A DNA stretch of 64,000 bases from Kordia zhangzhouensis (GTDB lineage: Bacteria; Bacteroidota; Bacteroidia; Flavobacteriales; Flavobacteriaceae). How positions within the stretch are numbered: the first letter of the stretch is position 1; each line of letters opens with the position of its first letter. Positions 34,649 through 44,889 of the stretch are shown here, piece after piece. The position numbers and the translations under genes were made by a program. Under the pieces are notes generated by a model, which worked only from the letters and a program-made list of their open reading frames with translations, was not told the DNA's origin and did no database searches. Where the stretch lies: contig NZ_LBMH01000005.1 of assembly GCF_001005305.1 (NCBI RefSeq), positions 341,275 through 405,274 of the forward strand, read 5' to 3'.

Positions 34649-37600
34649 TTTTTAATCTTTTGTTATGTACTAATATACCATTTGCAAAAAATGTATTATT
34701 ATTTTTAACATATTCTACATTGTACATTTTTACATATTCATTGGTGTCTTCAATTGATTTTACTGTAAACTCTTTAAGTTCTCCATCCACTAATTTTAGT
34801 ACTTTATCTCCAACTTCTATTTTGTTTACAGAAAAACTCAATTCTGTTAAAGCTTCTTTTTGATCGTATACAGACCATCCTTTTCCTACCACCCAAAATG
34901 GATGCGCTGGTGAAAATTCAATTGAGTTTTCATCGTCTAAAGACATTCTTATTAATCGATATTCTTTTACAACAGAAGGAATTTCAAGAACGAAATCTTT
35001 TTCTAATTTATTCAATTCCATGTTAAGACTCATGATTTCATCTCCTTCTTTTACCTCTTCAATATTTTTACTTGATCCATCTGCCATTAGCACTTTTGTT
35101 CCTGCCACAAAACACGTAGTTATTCGTCGGTTTCTCTTCGCCTTTTCTGCATCAATTTGTTGTTGCTCGGCTGCTGTAAAACCATTCGCATTGAGTGTAC
35201 CAAGTGTCCTAATAGCAGTATCATATTGAGTTTGAGTGATCGTTGTTTTTGATAGTGTATAATTACCGTTTTTGTCGGCAGAAGCTGTCCACAGGCCATT
35301 ATCTTTAAATTCTTTAAGAACTAATTCTGCTAATTCTATGGCTGTAGAATTTGGGTTTGCTTCAGCGATTCTAGTTCCTATTTCGTTATTTAAAATATCT
35401 ACTACATGATCTGCCAACATTGCATCTGTACTACTAAATGGTTTTGAAAAATCTATATTGTGTCTTTCTCCAATACCTACTCCTTCATGGGCATTTGTCG
35501 CTCTGTTGGAAATTCCTCTGCTAAATTCAGAACGTATCATAGCTGACCAAATTCCGTGTCTTAGAGCGTTTCTTTCTTGATTTATCCCGACAGTCATATT
35601 TCCATTTTCTGCTGCGTGTCTCGCTAGTCTTCCTGCAACAGATGAGATGTTCGTAGACCCTCTTTCTACTGATCCAATAGTTGTTGCTGCTATAGGATGT
35701 CTTAACGCAAATCCAACAGATCTAGCATTAGTTCTCCAGCCAGGCATTGCTGTAGTTTGTTCTTGACCGTTAACAAACCATACTTGTTTTCCATTCGGAT
35801 CAATAAACATTACAGGGCTTTGATAACAATAACCATATGCAGCCATGTTTTTAGGATTAAAATATCCTCTATTGTGTTGACCATCTAAATAACTTTCTGT
35901 TTCTAAAACAGGATCGTATAATGCCAAGGGATCTACACTTTGCCACACGCTTGTTTTAGCATCATAATACCTTGCTCCATAATAATATAACCCTGTTTCT
36001 TCATCTAATTCTTTTCCATTAAATAAGTAAGGAGTTCGCTCAGTATTACTATGTTCTTCTACAAATGTTTCTCCAAAAGCAAAGTATTCTATATGCTGTG
36101 TAACTTCTCCGTTAGAATCTGTTATGTAGGAAGAACTTCCTAAATGATCTGGATGATAATAGTAAACAAAGGCTTCTTGGTTGTTTCCATTTCCTCCCGA
36201 ACCATTGTTGCCTCCATTTCCTCCAGAGCCATTTCCGCCGCCATTATTTCCTCCTCCGTTGTTTCCTCCGTTTCCATTTCCATTTCCATTTGTATTTCCT
36301 GTAGAATTGTCATTTCCGTTTCCATTGTTGCCATTTTGAGGAGGTGTATCTGTTGGAGTATTTCTATTACTTTTCTCAGTTTTTTTGTTGCCAATATTTT
36401 CCACTTCTAATCCTAAATCAGCGTACGAGCTATAAACACTACTTTTGAGTTGTGCTTCTTTTACTTTATAATTTATTCGTGTAGTATTTTCTCCTCCGGC
36501 TCTTTCTTGTAATAACACGTCATTACTTTCTGTAAGTTTCGTTACCACACGTTGATTATCTATAAAGAAATGCTTCGTTACTTGACTATTTCTCACAACG
36601 ACATATGGATTTACATAAATTGTATAGTTTCCTATACTTCCATTTCCTCCTGTAACTGCCCCATTTACATTTACAGTTAGTCCTCCGCCATTATTTTTTA
36701 GTACTCTATCGCCATCAGCATCATATACATAGCTAAATACCGCTCCGTTATCTGCGATTGCTTTAATGCGATTTTCTTCATCCCATAAAATTTGTCGTTG
36801 TTGTCCGCTCACATCATGATTCCACCCTGTTTGATTTCCATTCGCATCATACGTATATGTTTGATTTCCTATATGAATAGGTGCATGTGGTTGAGAGTCT
36901 CCATATTCATAGTCATACGTGTACGTTGTTTTATTTCTTGGACTCCATTCTGTTTCATCATATCCTTTAAACTCATGCAATTGTTCTTTTTTAATGATAT
37001 TATGAATTGAATTATATTGCATAGAAAGGTCGTACTTGTTTTCATGATTACTTCCTAGATGACTTCCTGAAGCAGAAGTCAATCTGTATAAGTCATCATA
37101 ATTATAGTTATAATCTGTTTGACCTCCCATTAGATTACTTGAAGGAATTTCTGCATTGTTTTGTAAACGTAGTACATTACTAACATTATCATACGTATAT
37201 ACATTATCCATCATTCTTCTATTGTCGGCTGTTTCAGCGATAACAGTTTTTAGTCTTCTACGATCTGGTTCGTAATTATAGAACGTTTCTGTACCATTAC
37301 CATAACTTAAATAAACTCTCTGTTCAAATTTGTCATATCCTAATTGAGTAACATATTCATAAGTTGTTCCATCTTTTATTCCGCTAAAACTGTACAATAA
37401 TCCACCAACGTTATAGGTATAGGTTAATTTTTCTTGGTCGGGATATTTCATATCTATGACACGATTCCATGTATCATACGTCCACTCTGTAGTATAGGTA
37501 AGCAATTCGCTATCTGGAACTACAATAGTTCGGATATTTTTAGTAACCGCTCCCAATTGATTGTAAAAAAACTCTTGTGCTCCGGTAGCATCTTCTTGTA

Positions 37601-40600
37601 TTACTACTCTTCCTGCCCTATTGTGGTCGTCGCCTGAATTTCCATATGTATAATACACATTATTTTGTGGATTTTCAGGGTAAGTTATTCCTATGAGACG
37701 TTCATGGTCATATTGATATGTAATTCCTGCACCTAAGGCTTCTAGATTTGCTGTAACTTTTTTGGTCAAATTACTTGCTAAGTCATATTCATAGGTTGTT
37801 GTACCAGCATCAGGGTGAGTGATTCCTATTCTTCTTCCTAACCAATCAAAGCTTGAAGTGATTGTATTGTCTTGATCGTCTGTTATTTCAACAAGCTCAT
37901 TGATAGCATTATAGTTATAGCTTGTCCATATATCACTTCCTTGACTATACTGTTCTAAAATTGATTTTGTTAACCCTCTAACATTGGTATAGCTTTCTTT
38001 CCATATATTATTTGCGTCTGTGATTCTAGTTTTGAACTGAATATTTCCGTCTCTATCATTCCCAAAACTATATACTGTTTGTGTAGTGGTATTATCTGGC
38101 AATGTCACTTTGGTAACTCTACCAAGTATATCATACTCTGTAGTTATAGGTAAGGTATTATCATACGTAGCATTAAATGCTCCTGTACTACCTTTAGCTT
38201 CTGTTACAGGATAATAACTTTCCGTAATTCTACCTAAAGCATCGTACGTAATTCTTCCGGAGACTATCATTTTTTCTTCATCAGCAACTCCTTCGGGACC
38301 AACATGTATAGCACCGTCTTTTTTTACTTGTATTTCTCTTTTAAGTCCGTCTATAAAGGTAGCTGTTTCAAGATCATTTCCTGAATGTTCTGGGTCATAA
38401 TGTCTTGTTAACGCCCATGGAACAGTGGCATCTATATTATAATCAAAAGCAATTGTATACGGTAATCCCGCAGCCAACTCAAATGGTCCTGTAATGGTTT
38501 CTAATCTACCCACATCATCTATTTCATATCGTATTTGTTGTCCGTTCAAGTCAGTACTTAGTAACATTCGTCCAAAACGATAATCGTATTCAGATGATGA
38601 TGAATATCCATACCCGTCCATTACTTTTGTTACATAGGTAGCTACTTCAGGATCGTATTCGTATTGAAAGAACAAACGATTTCCTGTAGCGTTTTCAGGA
38701 CGAGTAAGTTTTGAGATGTTTCCATAGGTATCGTATTCCATATCATACGCAGCAATTCCTCCATTTTCTATATATTTTCGGATTTGAGTTACGTTCCCTT
38801 TCGCATCTATATCAGTTTGCCTTTTACGATATATTTGCCCATTTCCTGTAACAACTATACTTTTTGGCATGCCTACAATGTACGATGATGTTATGTTATG
38901 ATACGTTACATTGGCAGATAAATCGTCTTCAGTACCATTATCTCCAAAATCTGTAAATCCTGTCACATTACCTAAAATATCATAGTTATAGAGCATTCGT
39001 GTACTTTTTTCTGCAGTAGCTCCTCCTTCATAAAAGTTTTTCACCATTTCTGTATTTGAAGGGAAAGCCAATCCGTCATCTGTTTGCTTGTACGTATTCG
39101 GTAAGATGGTTCCTGAACTCACATCTTGTAACACATAGGTATTTATACTTTCAGTATATGGATTTTCGTTTCCATCTTGCATCACTTCTCGTTTCAATAA
39201 TCCTTTTTCATAGTAGTTGTTGTTGATAAACTCTTGAACTACGCTTCTGTATATTTGATTATTGTTTTCGGTGTCATGTTGATTGTTTTTAACTTTTGCA
39301 AAGCCATAAAAGTTACGTTCATGTCTATCATATTTCCCATCTTCATATTCAAATGTACTTAACATTGTATCAGCCCCATCTCCTTCAAAACCATCATGAA
39401 TTTCTAATTTACTCATTGCCCATACATTACTAGGCTGATTGTAAGTGTTTCCTATACGATTGTAGTCCAACGCAAAAACTCCTCCTAAAGGTCTTTTTAC
39501 TCGTTTTAATTTATTTGTACGCGCTATTGTAGATCTTTTTACCGTTAAATCGTTGTCTTTATCAGATTGTATAAAATCTGGATATCCATCACCATCTACA
39601 TCGGTTATTTGAACTTTTTCTCTGCTCACACCATGTGAGATATTTGCAGAAGGGTTGAAACATAGTTTGGCAACTATTATTGGAGGAACTAATGGAATAC
39701 ATGCTGTAAATGCCCCATTAGCAGATTCTCCAGTAGATACACCTTCGGAGATACTATTGGCACCATCCCATAAAATAGGAGGCGCGAAACCATTTCCTGT
39801 ATTAATTGCTACCTTGAGTGGAGAAGCATCTTCTATATAATCCAATAAACCATCACCGTTAATGTCTTGTAGTGTTTTTTCAACTTCATTTTCACTTCTA
39901 GATAACCCAACACCAACCGACAAACTGTAGTTAAATAAGTTGATATTTAATCCGGCTCCGTAACTCAATGCTTTTCCGTCACTAATACCCACGTATCCCC
40001 ATTGTTCTCTTGGAGCAAATTTGTATCCCAGATTCAATTCTACTTCTCCTCCAGTATATACTCTGTCTGGAAGACCATCTCCATTGATATCCATCCAAGC
40101 AAATTCAACCTTATCATTATTAGTATTAAAGTTTCCGCTTATTCCTGCAGCATTTCTCGATTCAGATTCAGCATCACTAGATTTAGAACCTTTTCCTTTT
40201 TGATTAGAATTTTGATCTCCTGATTTTAAGAATGTTCCTCCTAGTGTAAACCCGAATGCTTCATGCTCGGAAAGGTGTACATCTCCAAAACCATGATTGG
40301 TAACATTGGGTTCTAATCCTCCTGTTGGTAAGGTGTATTGAATTTTGTTTTCTGAAACGATATCTGGATGGCTATCACCATTCATGTCGATGTAATCATA
40401 TAGTTGTCTTGTGCTTCCTGTACTGTAACTAACTCCCGCTGGACCAACTCCTACAGAGAAACTCGTGTTTTTAGATTTACTAATTTTTTTTATGGCAACA
40501 GCTCCAGTTCCACTTGGACCTCCTACATCATCAACTAGAGGCACTACTGGTAATATATCATCTTCTCCCATTCTTGAAGAACTTATGACTTGTTTCTTGA

Positions 40601-43600
40601 CATACGTAAGCTCATCATATCCTTTGTATGCTTGTTCTTGTGCATACGGAATCATATAGATAAATTTACTTTCTGACGGATTGTTTCCTCCTTGAGCATC
40701 ATACATATTCATCATATCATCTGCATCTATAGCTCCACTTAAATCAATTTCTTGTGGGTTTGTAAGTGAGTCATCAAATACTAAATCACTTTCATTAATA
40801 GGCTGTGTAGCTCGATCTCTATTACCATTGTAGGCAAACTGTCCCCAATGGCGATACATCATTCCAAATAATAGCTCAGTATTTATTGTAGTATGTAACC
40901 CTGTGACAACGGTTTCTGGTGTTGTCGCAGTAATCACTACATCTGCTGTTGTGAGAGAAGATGCTAAATTTGTAGTTCTTATATGATATTCAAAATACAA
41001 TTCATCATCCATAGTTACCGAAAGTGGTATAGTTGCAATAGTTCCTACAACTCCATTAGTCACTTGAATGGTTTGTTTGTGTAAGAGTTCATTTGTTTTT
41101 TTGATGCTAAAAATAACCTCTCCATTTTCTGTATTTCCAAGTGGTAGAGTAAGTTGTGGAGTTATAGTAATAGACTCTGTTAGCGGGGCTGTCCAAACTA
41201 ATGAAGGTGTCAATGACTTATTATAGAATGTGTGTTCTACTGTTGGATAAAAATCAAATATTGGATTTCCTTGCGCATTTGTTACTTGAGTCACATTAGG
41301 ATCGCTAGATGCTGTATAGTAAATTCTTGGCATCCAACTTAAAGCTGCCCAGTTAATATTGGTATCTGCTTTAATTCTGAAATAAATATTATCTCCTTGT
41401 GATACAGATTCACTTAATGAAATATTCTGATTAGCAGTAACATTCCAAGTGTATGATTGCTGCCATAACACTTGAGGTGTTCCGCCAACTTCTTTTATTA
41501 TTTCTACTACCACATCGTCTGAAGTAATGGGTTTTGTAAATGTTCCTTCAATGTTTATAGTTCCATTAATTGGCATTCCTGTTGCCATAGGTGCAGTTAC
41601 AATATAATCATCAGATGCATGAAACTGGTACACTCCTAAATCATTTGCATCTGTGGTTGATGTCGTATGTTGTGCATATGTAATGATTGGCGTCCATTGT
41701 ACCTCATCATCAGTTCCATCAAAAACAGATTGCACTCTGAAGTACACTCTATCTCCTTGATTTATTGAAATCCCTGATACACCAGTAGGTGTATGTGTAC
41801 TAAAATCATCCGCAGCTATTGTCGTGTTCCATAACTCTGTATTGGCAACTTGGATTGCTAAGCGTACTCCATCAGCTGTTCCTGAAGGATTCGCAGGAGC
41901 TATTAACCGTACTGGAGCATCAATAGATATTGTTCCTGTATACGGAGCTTCCCAAACTTTTATTACATCGTGTAAAGGATTTTTATCGATACTTTCTTCA
42001 AGTTCTAATGGGTTTGAAATTACGATAGCTGGATCTATTGAACCTGAGGTTATTATAGGGCTTGGTGTATCTGCACTAGAAGCGGTAAATGTAGGATTAC
42101 CATTGGCATCAATATGGTTAAAGTATACAACTCCTTCATTCACAATATCAACTAACTGGTCACCATTTACATCTGAAAAATATGTAGATGTAGTACTTTT
42201 TGAGGTGCTAAATTGTGCTCCTGCAAATATTCCAAAGTGTGATTCTACTCCAAAATCATTAGTACTGCTTTTTCCTTTGCTAAAGTTTGAAACCCCATTT
42301 ATTGGCTTTAAATCACCAAAAACAGTTGTACCTAAAGGCCCTGAAGTATTAGGTCTAAAAAATAGACTGTTTCCATTTTTAAAAACCTTATCTGGCAAAC
42401 CATCACCATTAATATCTACAAAAGCTAATAAACCTTCACTCTTTGAACTTGCATATCCAAAAGAGACTCCGGCAGTATTGGTTTTTGCGAATAGATTTCC
42501 ATCAAAAGGACCTGCTGTTACTGCTAGTCCAGCTCCTGCTCCACTTGATTTATTTGCTCCAATTGCAGAAGCATCATCATTGAATAAATTAATCGGATTT
42601 ATAAAGTTCCCTTTTACATTGTCAGATTGTGGTGTCCAATTTTCAGCTGTACTCAACGGTTGATATCCTTCATTCGATTTTACATCGTCATAATATTCTA
42701 ACTCATGTGTTGTAAATAATTGTCCTGAAGCATCAAATTCTTCTATTTTTTCTAATAACGTTTTGTAAAAAGCACCTTCTACATAGCTCAATTTATAACT
42801 ACGTATGTTTTGCCCATTAAATTTCACTTCTATTTTTCGTAATAAATCTGCGGTTACTTGTTTAAAACCGTATCGTGCATTAATGGTTATATCCGTACGT
42901 TTGGTTTCACCTAATTCACGATCTCTAGAAAATAAAACTTCATATTTCCCTTCCGTTTCTCCATGTCCTGTGTATGTAATTCTATCTACATAAATATTAT
43001 GTCCAGCAACCGTTCCTCCCTGTACACCAGTATCTTCTACTTTTACACAATGATATCTGACAAAATTTTCATTCAAATCACGGGTTTCTACCAATGCCCA
43101 ATGTGCAATGTTACCTTCACTATCTTTTAATACTGAATTGTCAACAATACCTAATGAAGGAGTTCCTCCATAAAAATAACGAACACCAGATTTATTGGTT
43201 ACTTCCCACCAGTAATTAGTTGGATTATCTCCATGTCTAATAATTCTATTAAAACTTCCTTCTACTCTTGGATAAAATTGTTTTTCACTGGTTCTAGCTA
43301 CTAATGCATTTCTATGTGCTACAGGCGCCAACTGCTCACCATTCATCGTATATGTTTCCGTTTCCATAGCCGTATCATACCTAGGAACTCCCCAACGGGT
43401 TTCTATATGCACAGATGGAATTTGTATGTTCCACCCCATTCCTAGCCAGTCATTTGTTCCTTCACTATTGTACTGTATTCCTAGTTCAGGTTGAATTCCT
43501 TGTCGTCCAGCAGGAATTTTAATTGGATACCCTAAGTTTGCACTTCCCATGTTATTTGCAGAAGGAGGCTCAATAGTCGTAACTCCTGTTGCTGGATTGG

Positions 43601-44846
43601 CTGCTTTTATATCTTTTATAGAAGTAGGAGTAAATCCTGTAGTTTCAGGAGATTCTGGAACTTTTATTACTCCAGTAATCATGTCTGTAAAATGAGTCGT
43701 TTTAGATATTATTACGCCATTTTCGATAGACTCTTTTGGTAAGGCAATCCACCTCTTTAATTCTTCATCAAAATAATACGTTTTAATATCTGCTACTGTA
43801 TATCCATCAGGTATTTTAGTAACATCATACTCCATAGCTATTGTTACCTCATTCGAAAACGTTGTTCCATGCGGTAAAAAACGATATCCACTATTGTTTT
43901 TGGTTACATTTACCATTCCTCCACCTAAAGCAGGAATATCTACTGTTCTTAATGCATTTATTGATATATTTTCTTGAGAAATCAATGCATTTCCATCTGC
44001 CTTTATAGTGGCTCCTTGATAAGATAATTCAAATAATGTGTTAGGTTGGTATAGTTTGTATGCTCCTTTAGCTATGTGCGTGTCAATATTATTTGTAATT
44101 GTAACATTATCTAAAGTGGTAAATTTTATCGTCTTAAAGATTGTTTCTCCATCCTCAAAAACAGCTTTAAGTGTGACATTCCATTGCGCTCCATCTTGCT
44201 GTTTTTTTAACAGCGCTTCAAATTCTGTAGCATTTGTAGCAATTTCTTTTTCGCCTATGTATAGTTTTGCTTTATGACTATTTTTACCAGATACATATCC
44301 TTTTACATATCCAACTTTATCAAAATATTTTAAAGATTCAGGTTGATTGATTACAATATCTCTTACTGTTTCTACCTCTTTTTTTGTGATAGAAACTCCT
44401 AAGTTTCTAATTTTATAACTATATGTTACATTTTCTGGTAAGGTAAAACGAATAATATTTCTTCCCTGATTCAACCAAGTTCCTTGAATCTTTTCTTTTT
44501 GTTGGGTCCACACCAAGTTTTCTTTTACTAGAAACCCTCCAATAGATAATTGATTATTGATACTTCTAGAAATCCCTGTATGATCCTCTATTCCATACAA
44601 TTCGTAGGTTAACCAAACCTCATCATTTTGTGATGGTTTTTGATCTAATTCAATTTCAAATACGTTATCTCTTGGTGTGTCTATAGGCTTCACTTTTGTA
44701 ACACCTATTTGCCCTTCTTTTAAAGAAGAAGGATAATAAGTCGTAAGTTCTTTATTATCATTGTTTTTAATTGGAGTTTCTGATGCTAAAACTGTATGAA
44801 GCAACAACATGAAACTCATGACAATTAGTATATTTTTTATTTTCAT
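34629..44846 (-). CDS. Giant SpvB/FG-GAP/RHS-repeat protein with C-terminal Hint domain (polymorphic toxin-like)
   Basis: This 3405-residue protein has an N-terminal signal and beta-rich modules at ~1-400, then a SpvB-like block at ~430-475 (LGYPIKIPAGRQGIQPELGI). FG-GAP/VCBS-type repeats follow (FVDINGDGLPDKVFKNGN near 809, with further DINGDG(L)PD and DVDGDGYPD units). RHS/YD repeats run from ~2015 to 2680, and a Gly/Asn-rich linker lies at ~2832-2887. The RHS core ends near 2972 (ARYYDAKTSVWQSVDPLALY), followed by a ~250-residue variable domain resembling DUF6973 (NALRHGIWSAMIRSEF, NAHEGVGIGERHN). A Hint domain runs from C3245 (CFVAGTKVLMADGS) to N3395 (GILVHN). Only 10 residues follow the Hint. 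TcC/RHS-type shell forms a cocoon around a toxin, which here would be the DUF6973-like part. Confidence 0.85.
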   Translation of the reverse strand: MKIKNILIVMSFMLLLHTVLASETPIKNNDNKELTTYYPSSLKEGQIGVTKVKPIDTPRDNVFEIELDQKPSQNDEVWLTYELYGIEDHTGISRSINNQLSIGGFLVKENLVWTQQKEKIQGTWLNQGRNIIRFTLPENVTYSYKIRNLGVSITKKEVETVRDIVINQPESLKYFDKVGYVKGYVSGKNSHKAKLYIGEKEIATNATEFEALLKKQQDGAQWNVTLKAVFEDGETIFKTIKFTTLDNVTITNNIDTHIAKGAYKLYQPNTLFELSYQGATIKADGNALISQENISINALRTVDIPALGGGMVNVTKNNSGYRFLPHGTTFSNEVTIAMEYDVTKIPDGYTVADIKTYYFDEELKRWIALPKESIENGVIISKTTHFTDMITGVIKVPESPETTGFTPTSIKDIKAANPATGVTTIEPPSANNMGSANLGYPIKIPAGRQGIQPELGIQYNSEGTNDWLGMGWNIQIPSVHIETRWGVPRYDTAMETETYTMNGEQLAPVAHRNALVARTSEKQFYPRVEGSFNRIIRHGDNPTNYWWEVTNKSGVRYFYGGTPSLGIVDNSVLKDSEGNIAHWALVETRDLNENFVRYHCVKVEDTGVQGGTVAGHNIYVDRITYTGHGETEGKYEVLFSRDRELGETKRTDITINARYGFKQVTADLLRKIEVKFNGQNIRSYKLSYVEGAFYKTLLEKIEEFDASGQLFTTHELEYYDDVKSNEGYQPLSTAENWTPQSDNVKGNFINPINLFNDDASAIGANKSSGAGAGLAVTAGPFDGNLFAKTNTAGVSFGYASSKSEGLLAFVDINGDGLPDKVFKNGNSLFFRPNTSGPLGTTVFGDLKPINGVSNFSKGKSSTNDFGVESHFGIFAGAQFSTSKSTTSTYFSDVNGDQLVDIVNEGVVYFNHIDANGNPTFTASSADTPSPIITSGSIDPAIVISNPLELEESIDKNPLHDVIKVWEAPYTGTISIDAPVRLIAPANPSGTADGVRLAIQVANTELWNTTIAADDFSTHTPTGVSGISINQGDRVYFRVQSVFDGTDDEVQWTPIITYAQHTTSTTDANDLGVYQFHASDDYIVTAPMATGMPINGTINIEGTFTKPITSDDVVVEIIKEVGGTPQVLWQQSYTWNVTANQNISLSESVSQGDNIYFRIKADTNINWAALSWMPRIYYTASSDPNVTQVTNAQGNPIFDFYPTVEHTFYNKSLTPSLVWTAPLTESITITPQLTLPLGNTENGEVIFSIKKTNELLHKQTIQVTNGVVGTIATIPLSVTMDDELYFEYHIRTTNLASSLTTADVVITATTPETVVTGLHTTINTELLFGMMYRHWGQFAYNGNRDRATQPINESDLVFDDSLTNPQEIDLSGAIDADDMMNMYDAQGGNNPSESKFIYMIPYAQEQAYKGYDELTYVKKQVISSSRMGEDDILPVVPLVDDVGGPSGTGAVAIKKISKSKNTSFSVGVGPAGVSYSTGSTRQLYDYIDMNGDSHPDIVSENKIQYTLPTGGLEPNVTNHGFGDVHLSEHEAFGFTLGGTFLKSGDQNSNQKGKGSKSSDAESESRNAAGISGNFNTNNDKVEFAWMDINGDGLPDRVYTGGEVELNLGYKFAPREQWGYVGISDGKALSYGAGLNINLFNYSLSVGVGLSRSENEVEKTLQDINGDGLLDYIEDASPLKVAINTGNGFAPPILWDGANSISEGVSTGESANGAFTACIPLVPPIIVAKLCFNPSANISHGVSREKVQITDVDGDGYPDFIQSDKDNDLTVKRSTIARTNKLKRVKRPLGGVFALDYNRIGNTYNQPSNVWAMSKLEIHDGFEGDGADTMLSTFEYEDGKYDRHERNFYGFAKVKNNQHDTENNNQIYRSVVQEFINNNYYEKGLLKREVMQDGNENPYTESINTYVLQDVSSGTILPNTYKQTDDGLAFPSNTEMVKNFYEGGATAEKSTRMLYNYDILGNVTGFTDFGDNGTEDDLSANVTYHNITSSYIVGMPKSIVVTGNGQIYRKRQTDIDAKGNVTQIRKYIENGGIAAYDMEYDTYGNISKLTRPENATGNRLFFQYEYDPEVATYVTKVMDGYGYSSSSEYDYRFGRMLLSTDLNGQQIRYEIDDVGRLETITGPFELAAGLPYTIAFDYNIDATVPWALTRHYDPEHSGNDLETATFIDGLKREIQVKKDGAIHVGPEGVADEEKMIVSGRITYDALGRITESYYPVTEAKGSTGAFNATYDNTLPITTEYDILGRVTKVTLPDNTTTQTVYSFGNDRDGNIQFKTRITDANNIWKESYTNVRGLTKSILEQYSQGSDIWTSYNYNAINELVEITDDQDNTITSSFDWLGRRIGITHPDAGTTTYEYDLASNLTKKVTANLEALGAGITYQYDHERLIGITYPENPQNNVYYTYGNSGDDHNRAGRVVIQEDATGAQEFFYNQLGAVTKNIRTIVVPDSELLTYTTEWTYDTWNRVIDMKYPDQEKLTYTYNVGGLLYSFSGIKDGTTYEYVTQLGYDKFEQRVYLSYGNGTETFYNYEPDRRRLKTVIAETADNRRMMDNVYTYDNVSNVLRLQNNAEIPSSNLMGGQTDYNYNYDDLYRLTSASGSHLGSNHENKYDLSMQYNSIHNIIKKEQLHEFKGYDETEWSPRNKTTYTYDYEYGDSQPHAPIHIGNQTYTYDANGNQTGWNHDVSGQQRQILWDEENRIKAIADNGAVFSYVYDADGDRVLKNNGGGLTVNVNGAVTGGNGSIGNYTIYVNPYVVVRNSQVTKHFFIDNQRVVTKLTESNDVLLQERAGGENTTRINYKVKEAQLKSSVYSSYADLGLEVENIGNKKTEKSNRNTPTDTPPQNGNNGNGNDNSTGNTNGNGNGNGGNNGGGNNGGGNGSGGNGGNNGSGGNGNNQEAFVYYYHPDHLGSSSYITDSNGEVTQHIEYFAFGETFVEEHSNTERTPYLFNGKELDEETGLYYYGARYYDAKTSVWQSVDPLALYDPVLETESYLDGQHNRGYFNPKNMAAYGYCYQSPVMFIDPNGKQVWFVNGQEQTTAMPGWRTNARSVGFALRHPIAATTIGSVERGSTNISSVAGRLARHAAENGNMTVGINQERNALRHGIWSAMIRSEFSRGISNRATNAHEGVGIGERHNIDFSKPFSSTDAMLADHVVDILNNEIGTRIAEANPNSTAIELAELVLKEFKDNGLWTASADKNGNYTLSKTTITQTQYDTAIRTLGTLNANGFTAAEQQQIDAEKAKRNRRITTCFVAGTKVLMADGSSKNIEEVKEGDEIMSLNMELNKLEKDFVLEIPSVVKEYRLIRMSLDDENSIEFSPAHPFWVVGKGWSVYDQKEALTELSFSVNKIEVGDKVLKLVDGELKEFTVKSIEDTNEYVKMYNVEYVKNNNTFFANGILVHNKRLKNEYEKQ

Positions 44847-44889
44847 GATAGAATGAATTGTTATTACGGTTGGATGCGTTTTTTACTAA

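Noticed and set aside
36185..36350. Tandem Gly/Asn codons as a CRISPR-like repeat array
   Set aside because: The repeat is a low-complexity Gly/Asn-rich linker inside the RHS reading frame, with no spacers and no cas genes.
41824..42663. A 279-codon open frame opposite the RHS gene
   Set aside because: It lies fully antisense to a strongly supported coding region with repeats; its translation has no family features.
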